DNA of 64,000 nt from Polyangium fumosum (GCF_005144585.1 NZ_SSMQ01000007.1:206057-270056); one strand, 5' to 3'; positions 33,214-42,682 are shown, numbered from the stretch's first letter. The notes: generated by a model not told the origin, from the letters alone. Made by a program: numbers and translations.

Positions 33214-35190
33214 TCAGGGCTTTGCCTCGGGCTGCTCCACGTATTCCTGGCAGCAGCAGAACTCGGTCGTGGTGCTCGTGCTCGTCTTGCTCCCGCAGAT
33301 CACCTTCTCCAGGAGGGCCTGGAAGCCGTTCAGCGCGTCCTTCGACGTGAACGCCTTGCCGCCGGTCTCGCTGGCCACACGCGCGAACTCCTCCTCCAGC
33401 GCCTTGCGCTGCTTCTCCTTCGCGCCGCTCGTCCCGAGGTACGTGTGGACGCGGACGTCGCCCTTCTTGGCGGCGTCGATGGCACGATTGGCGGCGGCGA
33501 TATCCTCCTTGTCGATGTCCGCGCCGCCGCCCTCGAAGGCCTCGTCGCCCAGGAAAAAGACCGCGCGCTTGGCGCTGGGCCGCCAGTCGTAATGCGCGAC
33601 CACGTCCTCGATGGCGCGCGCCCCGTCCTCCTGCGCGCCGCCGCCCTCCACCGTACCCTTCTTTCGACCCCGCAGCGCGGCCTCGTCCGCCTTTGCCGTG
33701 GTGGTCAGGTACGTCTTGACCGTGGTGTCGAAGCGGGTGTTCTTGAACGTCCCTTCGATGCCCAGGTACGTGACGCGCAGGTCCGAGGGGCATTTCGTCT
33801 TGGCCACCTCGATGGCCGCGGTGACCGCCTCGCTCAGCGCGTTCGCCTCGTCCTTCATCGAGACGCTGGAGTCGATGACCACCACGAGATCGACCGCCGG
33901 AATGGACGTGCTCTCGTCCGTGGTCGTGGTCCCCGTGGCGAGCTTCGGGAAATCGATCGTCTTGCCGAGGTAGCTCTGCGGGCCTTCGCCGCCGATTCCC
34001 GTGAGCTGCGCCGGCAGGGTGGTGTCCGCGGTCAGGCTGCAAATGCCCTTGGCCGGGGTCCCGGTGACGAACGTGAAGCGCTTGTCGTCACCTTCCGGAT
34101 CGAAATAGAACGTCTGGACGTTGCTCTGGTTGATCGTGCCCACGACATTGTCGTGGTAATAGAATGCGACGAGCTTGGGCGGGCCGCCGTCGGCCGGGGT
34201 CTCGTAGGTGAAGCAGCCCTTGCCCGCGATCGAGCCGTCCGGGTTCTTCACGGTGTAGGTATAGCTGGTCGTCGTCCCAGGCTTCCCGGGGTCCTTGATC
34301 ACGACCGTGGGAGGGACCGGCTTCGCGGGCGTGGAAGGCTCGACGGCCTTCGGCGGCTCGACGGCCTTCGGCGGCTCGACGGCCTTCGGCGGCTCGACCG
34401 GCTTGCGCGGGAAGGCGGAGGCGACGTACAGCCCCGAATTGTCGATACGCGGCCCAAAGCTTCCCGGCATCGGGTAGAGGTCATAACTCAAGCGCAGGGT
34501 CTTGCAGCCGGCCGCGTCGAGCCGCACCAGGCCCATCACGGTGTCGATCGAATTGGCCTGGCCGCCGGGGGCGGGCCTGTTGGTTCCCTGAAGAACGCCG
34601 TTCGCGAGGCTCAATTGCGCGCTCGGCTGGTTGCCGCCGGCCGTATTCGGCGCGACGCCGCCGTTGTACAGCTTCCAGCCTGCCGGGCTGACGGCGCTGC
34701 CGTTTTCGAGCGTGCCGGTGATGGTGACCGTCGTCCTCGCGTAGGTCAGGCCCGCGTAGATGTCGCTCACGCCGATGAGCGTGTTTGCCCCCGCGACGCC
34801 GTCCTTGCCCCCGACCTTCGAGCCCTTGTAGCGGGTGAAGTCGAACTCGACCGTGAAATTGTTCCTGGCGCCGGTGAATTGCTTGTTGGCCTGCATGCGG
34901 ATGGCATTGACGCTGGCCGATGCCATGTTCGCCTGCTCGTTCTTCCCGAACGAGGAGGTGCCGGTGCCGTCCTTGACCGAGCCGTGCGGGGCCACGCCCC
35001 CGAGGTTCCAATCGAAGGTGCCGAAGCCGGCGCTGACGCCGAAGCGGACGCCGATCTCGCCGCCCAACCCGTCGGGGATGTAACGCCACTGGTTCCAGTC
35101 GCCGGGGCCATTCCACCGGTACCCCGACGGGTCCCAAAACACGAGGTCGAGCGCTTCGGCGGACGCGGCTTGCGTAGGGGATGCTGACAT
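33214..35190 (-). CDS. VWA-domain protein with PPKAVE repeats
   Basis: A 658-residue protein. Residues 1-255 form an unrecognised beta-rich domain (VFWDPSGYRWNGPGDWNQWRYIPDG, NNFTVEFDFTRY). Residues about 264-290 are tandem VEPPKA repeats. A VWA domain from about 433 has MIDAS residues Asp440-Ser442-Ser444 (VVIDSSVSM) and a DEAFEGGGADID loop. The end is Cys-rich (FCCCQE). No signal peptide is visible. The ATG has AAAGG upstream. Its leader carries the 21-bp repeat array. Role unknown; the size and VWA suggest adhesion or complex assembly, and PVC-like or secretion-related use is possible. Confidence 0.65.
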   Translation of the reverse strand: MSASPTQAASAEALDLVFWDPSGYRWNGPGDWNQWRYIPDGLGGEIGVRFGVSAGFGTFDWNLGGVAPHGSVKDGTGTSSFGKNEQANMASASVNAIRMQANKQFTGARNNFTVEFDFTRYKGSKVGGKDGVAGANTLIGVSDIYAGLTYARTTVTITGTLENGSAVSPAGWKLYNGGVAPNTAGGNQPSAQLSLANGVLQGTNRPAPGGQANSIDTVMGLVRLDAAGCKTLRLSYDLYPMPGSFGPRIDNSGLYVASAFPRKPVEPPKAVEPPKAVEPPKAVEPSTPAKPVPPTVVIKDPGKPGTTTSYTYTVKNPDGSIAGKGCFTYETPADGGPPKLVAFYYHDNVVGTINQSNVQTFYFDPEGDDKRFTFVTGTPAKGICSLTADTTLPAQLTGIGGEGPQSYLGKTIDFPKLATGTTTTDESTSIPAVDLVVVIDSSVSMKDEANALSEAVTAAIEVAKTKCPSDLRVTYLGIEGTFKNTRFDTTVKTYLTTTAKADEAALRGRKKGTVEGGGAQEDGARAIEDVVAHYDWRPSAKRAVFFLGDEAFEGGGADIDKEDIAAANRAIDAAKKGDVRVHTYLGTSGAKEKQRKALEEEFARVASETGGKAFTSKDALNGFQALLEKVICGSKTSTSTTTEFCCCQEYVEQPEAKP

Positions 35191-35299
35191 GACGATCCTT
35201 TCTCCCATCAGGAATGCGCTCCCTGATGTCTTCGCTTCCGCCTCTACGACGACCCCGGAGCGCCGGATATGGGACCTTGGTCCCATGGCGCCCTGGGCG

Positions 35300-35658
35300 G
35301 TTCACGAGCGCCTTCAGGAGGTTCCCGACAGCCTCCAGGAGGTTCACGAGCGGGTCGAGACCATCCACCGACCCTCTCCAGGAGGTCCGCGACCGGTTCG
35401 AGGAGGTCCGCGACCGGCCCCAGGAGGTCACTCGACCTCCTCCAGGAGGTCCACGACCGCCTCCAGGAGGTCCCTCGACCGGGTCGAGACCATCCACCGA
35501 CCTTCTCCAACCGATCGGCGACCAGGTCGAGGAGGTCCACGACCTCCTCCAGCAGGTCCACGACCTCCTCCAGCAGGTCCACGACCTCCTCCAGGAGGTC
35601 ACTCGACCTCCTCCAGCAGGTCCTCCACCCGCTCCAGGAGGTCCCTCGACCGGGTCTG
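35300..35658. repeat. 21-bp tandem repeat array 1 (17 units)
   Basis: Seventeen degenerate units of 21 bp (five of 22 bp), consensus GTCCACGACCTCCTCCAGGAG, each with the palindromic core CTCC-AGGAG. It fills the gap between the MXAN_5187-type sensor gene and the VWA gene, both on the minus strand. Read on the minus strand a unit encodes the heptad LLEEVVD, but the 22-bp units shift the frame and units 7 and 15 create TGA stops. No spacers, so not CRISPR. Confidence 0.85.
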
Positions 35659-37092
35659 TCAGGCCAGCGGCACCGCGAGCAAGACGACCTCCTTGCCCCG
35701 CACCTCGACCTTGTACCGCACGGGTTTTCCGTGCTTCTGCGCCATCTGCTTCTCGCTCGCCACGATACGCGCGACGAACGCATCCCGCGTGATGTGATCG
35801 ACCGGATCCCCGACGCTCTTCTTTGCGCGAATGTAATCGTCGAAGATCCGCTGGTGATAGGCGGCCTCGTCTTCCGCCCCGAGCGCCGTCGCCTCGCCGG
35901 AGGCCCGATTCTGCGCGAGCGACTCGTCGACCGCGAGCGCCTCCTCGGGCTCCTTGCCCCGCACCACCATCGCCGCCGGCGGCGCGCCGGTCTCGTCCTC
36001 CGGCATGCCGAGGAGCTGGCTCAAAAGGCTGTTCAGCCGCGAGACGAGCCCGCCGAACTCCGGGTGCTCGATCTGGAAGCGCAGGTCCGTCCGCCCGTTC
36101 ATGATGGCGAGCAGCCCCTCCTCGACCTCCTCGATCGGACGCATGATCGATTGCCCGAGGATATGCCCCGCAATGGCCACGAGCACGATGCCGAGCGCAA
36201 TGGCCCCGAGGAACGGAAACAAGAGCGTCGTCGCGGCCGGCGCGTTCGCCCGCGCCACCGCCACGAGCAGCGCGCGCTTGCCGTCGCCATACCCGCCGAG
36301 CGGGCCCACCTTCACGCCGAAATCGGGCGGCAATGCCGTCACGTCGACGGCCTGCCCGGACGAGAGCGCCGACGCCGCGCCCGCTTCGAGCTGCTTCGTA
36401 TCGATCGCCGCGGCGAGGTCCGGCGTGCCGCCCTTCGATTGCGCGACGATACGATAGCCGTCCTTGTCCTTGACCTCGAACCAGAGCGTGGCCCCGCTCG
36501 TCTGGTTCGCCACGTCCGTCAAGCGCCCGTCGCTCAGCGACGTCCCGAGGACGAGCCCGCCGAGCACCTGCCCGTTTTCGCCCCGGATGGGCGCCCAGGA
36601 CACGAGCAATTGCTCGTTCCGGGCGGGCGTCACCCATACGTCGGAGCCCGTCCGCCCCTCGGCGAGCCCGGCCCGGAGCGCCGGGTAAATCCCACCCAGG
36701 TCATCGCCGCGCAAAAACGGCGAGCCATCCCGGCCGAGCGCCGTGCCCTTCGCATCCACGAGCACGACGAGCGAGGGCCCGAGCCCAGCGATCACGGGCG
36801 CCTTGCCGGTGGCGCTCTTGATACCGTTCGCCACGCTCGTGGCGCCGTCGCTCCTGGCCTGGCCCGTGCCTGCGCTGAACGGCTCACGGACCAGCGGATC
36901 CGCGGCCTGGGACGCGAGCCACCGCTCGGCCTCCCCCGCCTGGACCCGAAGGACCGCCTCGGCAGCGACGAGCGCTCGGGCCGCGTCAGCCCTGGGCGAC
37001 CCCGGATTCAAGGAGGCCCGGGTCAAGGCAAACGCGAGGACCCCTACCACCAGCACGACGACCGTAAAAACGGCAATGATTTTTGCGCGCAT
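35659..37092 (-). CDS. membrane sensor with Cache-like domain, HAMP and MXAN_5187-type C-terminus
   Basis: A 477-residue protein. An N-terminal helix (about 5-27) and a second helix (about 295-315) bracket an extracytoplasmic sensor region that looks like a double Cache (LVVLVDAKGTALGRDG, VLGGLVLGTSLSDG). A HAMP-like linker follows (RPIEEVEEGLLAIMNGR). The C-terminal 70 residues (YHQRIFDDYIRAKKSVGDPVDH, KHGKPVRYKVEV) match the MXAN_5187 C-terminal domain of myxobacteria. It probably transmits a chemical signal without its own kinase domain. GGAGGG precedes the ATG. Confidence 0.8.
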   Translation of the reverse strand: MRAKIIAVFTVVVLVVGVLAFALTRASLNPGSPRADAARALVAAEAVLRVQAGEAERWLASQAADPLVREPFSAGTGQARSDGATSVANGIKSATGKAPVIAGLGPSLVVLVDAKGTALGRDGSPFLRGDDLGGIYPALRAGLAEGRTGSDVWVTPARNEQLLVSWAPIRGENGQVLGGLVLGTSLSDGRLTDVANQTSGATLWFEVKDKDGYRIVAQSKGGTPDLAAAIDTKQLEAGAASALSSGQAVDVTALPPDFGVKVGPLGGYGDGKRALLVAVARANAPAATTLLFPFLGAIALGIVLVAIAGHILGQSIMRPIEEVEEGLLAIMNGRTDLRFQIEHPEFGGLVSRLNSLLSQLLGMPEDETGAPPAAMVVRGKEPEEALAVDESLAQNRASGEATALGAEDEAAYHQRIFDDYIRAKKSVGDPVDHITRDAFVARIVASEKQMAQKHGKPVRYKVEVRGKEVVLLAVPLA

Positions 37093-37229
37093 GAAAGGCC
37101 GCCCTCCTTTGGGGGCGACGGGCGGGGGTGCGGGGGCGTAGCTCGGCTTGTCCGAGCGTAGCCCCCGATCGTAGAAAAGGACGTTACCATCCGCCCGGGC
37201 GAGTCCTCAACCGTCCCCGCCGGAGTGCC

Positions 37230-38312
37230 ATGATCGCAACGAACCCCGCCTCGCAGATCCTCGTCGTCGGTGACGCGCTCTTCGACGACCACCGCTCGCG
37301 CGGCTACCACCCCGAGCGCCCCGAGCGCCTGCACGCGGCGCGCGCGGCGCTCGATCGTTGCGCGGCGGAAGGCCTCGGCGTCGTCTCCGTCGAGACACGG
37401 GACGCGACGGAAGAGGAGCTCGCGCGCGTGCACGACGAGGCCTACCTCGCGAGCCTCGCGAACCTCGCCGGCCATCACGCGTCGCTCGATCCGGACACGT
37501 ACCTCGCGCCCTCGTCCGTCGCGGCGGCGCGGCGCGCGGCGGGCGCCGGCATCACGCTCGTCGACGCGCTGCTCGACCCGTCGAGCCAGAAGCCTGGCGA
37601 GGCGCGCGCACCCGGCCTCGCGCTCCTGCGCCCGCCCGGCCACCACGCGACGCGCAGCCGCGGCATGGGCTTCTGCCTCTTGAACAACGTCGCGGTCGCG
37701 GCCGCGAGCGCGCTCGCCAAGGGCCTCGAACGCGTGGCGATCCTCGACTGGGACGTCCATCACGGCAACGGCACGCAGGACATCTTCTGGACCGATCCAC
37801 GCGTGCTCTACATCTCGCTCCACCAGTACCCGTACTACCCGGGCACGGGCGGGCTGCGCGAGAAGGGCGCGGGCGACGCGGAGGGCTACACGGTGAACGT
37901 GCCGCTCTCGCAGGGCGCGGGGGATCGGGTGTACGCGGAGGCGTTCCGGCAGATCGTCGATCCGGTGCTGGAGGCGTTCGCGCCGGAGCTGATCCTCGTG
38001 TCGGCGGGGTTCGACGCGCACCAGCGGGATCCGCTGGCGGACATGTGCGTGTCCGATCAGGGCTACGCGACGATGGCGGCGCTGGTCGCGCGCGCGGCGC
38101 AGCGGAGCGCCGAGGGCCGGCTCGCGTTTTTCCTGGAGGGGGGCTACGACCTCGCGGCGCTCTCGAGCTCGCTCGCGGAGACGCTGCTCGGCGCCACGCG
38201 CGCGGTGACGGCCGAGTCCACGTCGAGCAGCGCGCCGCCCGCCTCCTTCCGGCACACGGGCGAGGTCACGCAAGCCCGGACGACGGCCGCCGAGCGCTGG
38301 CGAGGGATCTGA
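37230..38312 (+). CDS. histone-deacetylase-family hydrolase
   Basis: A 360-residue zinc hydrolase of the class II HDAC / acetylpolyamine amidohydrolase family. Motifs in order: HPERPERL, LRPPGHHA (active-site His pair), GFCLLNNVAVAA, DWDVHHGNGTQ (zinc ligands), YPYYPGTG, SAGFDAHQRDPL (zinc Asp) and the LEGGYDL loop. It removes acetyl groups from protein lysines, polyamines or related small molecules. The ATG at 37230 begins eight to ten residues before the conserved region. It is monocistronic, with the tRNA-His promoter right after it. Confidence 0.92.
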   Translation: MIATNPASQILVVGDALFDDHRSRGYHPERPERLHAARAALDRCAAEGLGVVSVETRDATEEELARVHDEAYLASLANLAGHHASLDPDTYLAPSSVAAARRAAGAGITLVDALLDPSSQKPGEARAPGLALLRPPGHHATRSRGMGFCLLNNVAVAAASALAKGLERVAILDWDVHHGNGTQDIFWTDPRVLYISLHQYPYYPGTGGLREKGAGDAEGYTVNVPLSQGAGDRVYAEAFRQIVDPVLEAFAPELILVSAGFDAHQRDPLADMCVSDQGYATMAALVARAAQRSAEGRLAFFLEGGYDLAALSSSLAETLLGATRAVTAESTSSSAPPASFRHTGEVTQARTTAAERWRGI

Positions 38313-38322
38313 AACGAAGTCG

Positions 38323-38350
38323 TTGCGCGCTACAGTGAACCGTGTATAGT
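38323..38350 (+). promoter_or_regulatory. sigma-70-type promoter of tRNA-His
   Basis: TTGCGC (38323-38328) and TATAGT (38345-38350) with 16-bp spacing, 35 bp upstream of the tRNA. These are close to -35/-10 consensus hexamers and rare in this GC-rich window. Confidence 0.6.
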
Positions 38351-38385
38351 GCGCGCCTGGTGTTGCCCCTCCGGGGTCGTACCGT

Positions 38386-38462
38386 GGTGGGTATAGCTCA
38401 GTTGGTAGAGCGCTGGTTTGTGGTACCAGTTGTCGCGGGTTCGATCCCCGTTACTCACCCCA
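38386..38462 (+). tRNA. tRNA-His (GTG anticodon)
   Basis: A complete cloverleaf: acceptor GTGGGTA/TACTCAC (38387-38393 and 38452-38458), D arm GCTC/GAGC, anticodon arm CTGGT-TTGTGGT-ACCAG with anticodon GTG, T arm GCGGG-TTCGATC-CCCGT. The extra G-1 at 38386 opposite C73 is diagnostic of tRNA-His. CCA is encoded. Its 3' end overlaps the stop codon of the convergent thioesterase gene. Confidence 0.97.
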
Positions 38463-38964
38463 AGCTTCGTTGTGCATCGCGGCGCTTGCGCCGCGCCAAA
38501 CGCTGAGTCCTCCGATCGTTCGCCTCCGCGGCGAGCGCCCGATCCTCCTCGGTCTCGCAGACGAGTGACGGGACGGGCGCGGGCTTGAGCGTGCCGTCGA
38601 CCTCCTGCATCGCGACGAAGGTCACGAACGCGTGCGCGCAGCGCCAGCGCTTGCCCGAGGGCGCGTCCTCGCCCTCGACGTCGACGAGGATCTCGACCGA
38701 CGTGCGGAACGCCGCCGTGACGCGCGCGCGGAGGAGCACGACCTGCCCGACCTGGATGGGCGCCTCGAACGAGACGTCGTCGAACTCGGCGGTCACCGCG
38801 AGCCTCCCTGCATGGCGCTGCGCGCAGATCGCCGCGCAGAGATCGATCCACGCGAGGATCTGCCCGCCGAACACGTTCCCGAGCGCGTTCGCGTGCGTCG
38901 GGAGGACGTACTCGGTCATCGTCGTGATCGAGTCGCTGACGTTACGGGGACCAAACGTTGACAT
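38455..38964 (-). CDS. acyl-CoA thioesterase (hotdog fold)
   Basis: A 169-residue YciA/BACH-type hotdog thioesterase. TEYVLPTHANALGNVFGGQILAWID carries the family's catalytic Asn/Asp region; TAEFDDVSFEAPIQVGQVV and AHAFVTFVAM complete the fold. It hydrolyses acyl-CoA esters. The Arg-rich C-terminal tail (about 145-169) ends inside the tRNA-His acceptor stem, an antisense overlap of eight bases. Confidence 0.88.
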   Translation of the reverse strand: MSTFGPRNVSDSITTMTEYVLPTHANALGNVFGGQILAWIDLCAAICAQRHAGRLAVTAEFDDVSFEAPIQVGQVVLLRARVTAAFRTSVEILVDVEGEDAPSGKRWRCAHAFVTFVAMQEVDGTLKPAPVPSLVCETEEDRALAAEANDRRTQRLARRKRRDAQRSLG

Positions 38965-39012
38965 GAAAGCCGGGTAGCACGGAGGCGAGGGCGCGGGGAA
39001 TAGAGGCGCGTC

Positions 39013-39828
39013 TCAGCGCTCGCGGCGGAGCCGCTCGATCTCCGCCAGCGCTTCCGCGAGCTTCTGCTCGGCCTCGATTCGCAAGCGCTCCTCCTCCGCC
39101 AGCTTGCGCTCGGCCTCCTCGCGTTGCCGCGCCTCTCCCTCTCGGTGCGCCTCGACCTGCTCCATCATGCGGCGCAGCTCGACGATCATCTCGTCCGCTT
39201 CGAGCAGCGGCGCGGTGCCCGAGAAGAACCGCAGGCGCTCATCCTGCACGCAGAGCTCGAGCCCCAGCACCTCGGACGCGTAAAAGCCGCCCTGGGGCAC
39301 GATGCGTCGATACACGCGCCCCTTGTCGGCGAGCCGGTAGCCCGTGAGCCGCAGCATGCCCCGATCGAAGATGAAATATTCGCGGATGCCGAGGCGCGCG
39401 TACTTCTCGACGTTGCCTTCGAGATCCTTGCGACGGTTGCCCGCCACGTACACCTCGATCGCCAGATCGAGCCCCTTTTTCTCCGCGCTCACGACCCAGC
39501 TCATCCGCTGGTGCGTCTCCACGTCGAGCACCGCGAGGATGTCGGGGGCGAACATGCGTTCGCCCGGGTAATACACGGGCAGCTCGCACGCGAAGTAGAC
39601 CTTGCGGCCCAAGCGCTGGAAGAAGCTGCCCAGCGTCTGGCGCGTGCGGGCCTTGGCGTCGAAGTGCGCGTCTCCCTCGGGCGGAGCGGCCTCGGAGGCC
39701 GGGAACGCGGACGGCAAGCTGGCGACGACGCGAGCGCGCTCTTCCTCGGACATGCGCTCCCACACGTCCTCGGGCGGAGCGCGGGGATCGTCGGGCTCTA
39801 CGCGGTACGACTCGACCGGCGCGGACAT
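39013..39828 (-). CDS. Uma2-family nuclease-fold protein with C-terminal coiled coil
   Basis: A 271-residue protein of the Uma2 (DUF820) restriction-endonuclease-like family: VYYPGERMFAPDILAVLD (catalytic Asp), LAIEVYVAGN (Glu) and KYARLGIREYFIFD. A Glu/Arg/Ala-rich coiled coil of about 60 residues (AERKLAEEERLRIEAEQ) forms the C-terminus. Such genes are multiplied in cyanobacteria and Polyangiales and their job is not known. The start is not firm; a GTG at 39864 would add 12 residues (ETRYDPG). Confidence 0.85.
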   Translation of the reverse strand: MSAPVESYRVEPDDPRAPPEDVWERMSEEERARVVASLPSAFPASEAAPPEGDAHFDAKARTRQTLGSFFQRLGRKVYFACELPVYYPGERMFAPDILAVLDVETHQRMSWVVSAEKKGLDLAIEVYVAGNRRKDLEGNVEKYARLGIREYFIFDRGMLRLTGYRLADKGRVYRRIVPQGGFYASEVLGLELCVQDERLRFFSGTAPLLEADEMIVELRRMMEQVEAHREGEARQREEAERKLAEEERLRIEAEQKLAEALAEIERLRRER

Positions 39829-39901
39829 GCCGGGATCGTAGCGGGTTTCGGGCAGAGCGACCACGGGCAGGGACCGGCCGAGCTCCCCCGCCCCTCGCCC
39901 C

Positions 39902-42571
39902 TCACCCCACCTCGATCTCCGCCTCCGGCGACGGCGGCAGCTCCGACTTGCTCCCGCTCGTCAGTTGGAGCCGCCCGAAGATCGCCTCGGCGCGCGCATC
40001 CATCGTGCCCGCCTCCTTCTGCACGTCTTCGTTGCCGGCGAGCTCCGGGTTCTTGCGCAGGAAACGCGCGTAGGTCTTGAACGTCCGCGCGAGCTCCACC
40101 TCGTTGCCGCTCTGCTCGAAGATCGCCACGGCGCGGTCGAAGTACTCGCGCGCGCTCGTCGTATGCGCGTGCCCCCAGCCGCCGGCCGCCGTGATCTCGC
40201 CGAGCGTCCGGAGCGCCGCGGCGAGGTGCACCTTGCTGCGCACGGAGGCGAAGAGGTCCACCGCGCGGCCGATGCAGTCGCGCGCCTTCGCGAGGTCGCC
40301 TTGCATCAGGTACGCCTTGCCGAGCGCGCGAAGCGTCTCCGCGAGCTTCAGCCGATCGCCGAGCTCGTCGCACAGGCCCTCGGCGCGCACGAGCACGCCG
40401 ATCGCCTTCTCCGGCTCGCCGCTCCGGTAGTACGTCGTCCCGATGTTCGTCAGCACGAGCGCGATCTTGTTCCGATCGCCGATCTGCTGCGCGACCTCGA
40501 GCGCCTCCTCGAACATCACGAGCGCCTTCTGGAAGTTCCGGCGCTCCTCGGCGATCGTCCCGAGGTTGTTCAGCGTCGTCACCACGCCGACGAGGTCACC
40601 GACCTCGCGCCGGATCGTGAGCGACTGCTCGAACGCCCCGAGCGCGTCCTTGAACTGACCCGAGTCCTGCAGCGCCAGGCCCACGTTGTTGAGCGAGAGC
40701 GCGATCGAGCGCCGGTCGCCGAGCTTCTGCCGCCGCGCGAGGCCGTCGCGGAAGCTCGTCAGGGCCGACGCGTATTCGCCCTTCAGCCACGCGATCTTGC
40801 CGAGGTCGTCGATCGTCGAGGCCACGCCGCGCTCGTCGCCCGAGGCTTCGAAGAGCGACATCGCCGTCGCCAGGTGCCGCTCGCCTTCGTCGAGCGAGCC
40901 CATGTCGCGGAAGAGCCGGCCGATGCGGTTGTGCGCGGCGCCGCCCTTCTTCTTCATGTCGAGCCGGTACGCGAGCGTCAGCATCCCGCGGAACGCGGCC
41001 ATCGCGTCGTCGATGTAGCCCATCGACTGGAGCACGTCGCCGTACGCGTGCAGCGCGTCGATCCGCGCGCCGTCGTGCGAGTCGCCGAGCAGCTCGAGGC
41101 CCCGCTGGTAGTACTCGCACGACTTGCCGTTCGCGTACCTGCGCCGCGCCACGGCCGCCGCCTCCAGGTACGCGATGCCCGCCTGGATCGACTCGCCCGC
41201 TTGCTCGCGGTGGCGCGCCAGCGATGCGATCCGCTCCTCGCTCGTGCGCACGCCCGGCTGGTGCTCCATCCAGTCGGCGATGACGCGGTTCGACAGGCTC
41301 TTCGCCTCCGCGCTCGTCCGCGCCGTGATCGCCTCGCGCTCCTCGCTCCGCGCCCAGGCGTACTCCACCGAGCCCGGAAAAATCGTCCCGGCGCGGCGGA
41401 GGATCCACCCGTTCTTGTGCAGCCCATCGAGCATCCGCCCGATCCGCGCGACGTCGCCCGTCTCTTCCTCGACCCAGAGGTCGGGCGCTTCGAGGCCCGT
41501 GCGCGCGAGCGCCACGAACGCGCCGCTCCAGAACACGGCGCCCATCGCCGCCGCTTGTTCGAGCACGATGCGCTCGTCCTCGTCGAGCGAGGCCACGCGC
41601 GCTTGCACCGCGTCCTCGACCGTCGCCGGCAGCCGCGCCGCCGCGAGCCGCTCCGGGTAGAGCACGAGCCGCGCCTCGCCCTCCTCCGTCGTGGCCTCGC
41701 CGATCACGCCCTCGGCCGCGTAGATCTCCACCATCTGCGCGAGGAGCCCCGGGTTCCCTCGCGCGAACGCACACGCCGTCTCCACGAGCGGCGCGGGCAC
41801 CTCGCCGCCGTTCGTGTACACGGCGAGCATCGCGCTCGACACACGCGCGCTGTCCTCCTCGCCGAGCGGACCGAGCTCCAGCAGCGTGTGCCGGCGCTCG
41901 CCCACGCGCGCCCAGTCCTCCTGCCGGTAGACGAGGTCGTCGCGGCCCGTGCAGATCACGAAGATCGGGCCCGTCAGGTATTCGAGCAGGTACCGAAGCA
42001 GCGAGAGCGCGTCCTCGTGCGCCTCGTGCAGGTCTTCGAGCACCAGGATGAGCGGGCCCGTCTGCGCGTCCGCTTCGAGGAACGCCTTCACCACGGCGCG
42101 CCGCACGAGCTCGGCCTCGTGCGGGTCGTCGCTCACGGCGCGCGTCAGCGGGCTCTCCTCCTCGGTCAGGCCGAGGAGCTGCCCGAGGAACGTCACGGCG
42201 TCGCTCACGCGCCGCGGTTCGAGCACGCCTTCGAGCTTCTGCCGGATCGTCGCGCGCGCCTCGTCCGGATCCATGCCGCGCACGAGGCCAAAGCGCGAGC
42301 GGATGAGCCGCGCGAACGGCGAGAACGACACCGAGCCGTCCCGCGCGCTGCCTTCGAACGCGCGGACCTCGTTCGTGCGCGACGCCACGAACTCTTCGAC
42401 GAGCCGTGTCTTGCCGATGCCTGCGGGTCCGACGATCGTCACGATGCGCGTGTCGCGCCGCTCTTCGACGGCCGTGAGATTGGCGGCGAGGAGGGAAAGC
42501 TCTTCGTCCCGGCCCACGAGCGGACACGCGGGCGCGCGTGGCGCACTGACGTTTGGTCTCTCGGTCTCCAT
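39902..42571 (-). CDS. AAA/STAND-type ATPase with TPR array
   Basis: An 889-residue soluble protein. The N-terminal ATPase has Walker A GPAGIGKT (48-55) and a Walker B-like LILVLEDLHEA (about 180-190), as in AAA_16/STAND modules of LuxR or adenylate-cyclase regulators. The C-terminal half (about 440-860) is a long TPR array (GSLDEGERHLATAMSLFE, RRSIALSLNNVGLALQDSGQFKDA and similar). No DNA-binding or kinase domain is attached. It probably acts as an ATP-dependent signalling scaffold, perhaps with a kinase encoded elsewhere. It is divergent from nothing; the Ca2+-ATPase gene lies upstream on the same strand with a 111-bp gap. Confidence 0.8.
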   Translation of the reverse strand: METERPNVSAPRAPACPLVGRDEELSLLAANLTAVEERRDTRIVTIVGPAGIGKTRLVEEFVASRTNEVRAFEGSARDGSVSFSPFARLIRSRFGLVRGMDPDEARATIRQKLEGVLEPRRVSDAVTFLGQLLGLTEEESPLTRAVSDDPHEAELVRRAVVKAFLEADAQTGPLILVLEDLHEAHEDALSLLRYLLEYLTGPIFVICTGRDDLVYRQEDWARVGERRHTLLELGPLGEEDSARVSSAMLAVYTNGGEVPAPLVETACAFARGNPGLLAQMVEIYAAEGVIGEATTEEGEARLVLYPERLAAARLPATVEDAVQARVASLDEDERIVLEQAAAMGAVFWSGAFVALARTGLEAPDLWVEEETGDVARIGRMLDGLHKNGWILRRAGTIFPGSVEYAWARSEEREAITARTSAEAKSLSNRVIADWMEHQPGVRTSEERIASLARHREQAGESIQAGIAYLEAAAVARRRYANGKSCEYYQRGLELLGDSHDGARIDALHAYGDVLQSMGYIDDAMAAFRGMLTLAYRLDMKKKGGAAHNRIGRLFRDMGSLDEGERHLATAMSLFEASGDERGVASTIDDLGKIAWLKGEYASALTSFRDGLARRQKLGDRRSIALSLNNVGLALQDSGQFKDALGAFEQSLTIRREVGDLVGVVTTLNNLGTIAEERRNFQKALVMFEEALEVAQQIGDRNKIALVLTNIGTTYYRSGEPEKAIGVLVRAEGLCDELGDRLKLAETLRALGKAYLMQGDLAKARDCIGRAVDLFASVRSKVHLAAALRTLGEITAAGGWGHAHTTSAREYFDRAVAIFEQSGNEVELARTFKTYARFLRKNPELAGNEDVQKEAGTMDARAEAIFGRLQLTSGSKSELPPSPEAEIEVG

Positions 42572-42682
42572 CGAGCTCCGCGGGGGTCTGGCGAGGGAGG
42601 TTTTTCTCCGACGCGGCGAGGGTATAGCCTTGCCCGCTCCGAGGAAAGCGGCGCCGGCGGCATTTTCGCGTATCCGCCGACC

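Noticed and set aside
35300..35658. Array 1 as CRISPR
   Set aside because: Units are 21-22 bp with no unique spacers and no cas genes.
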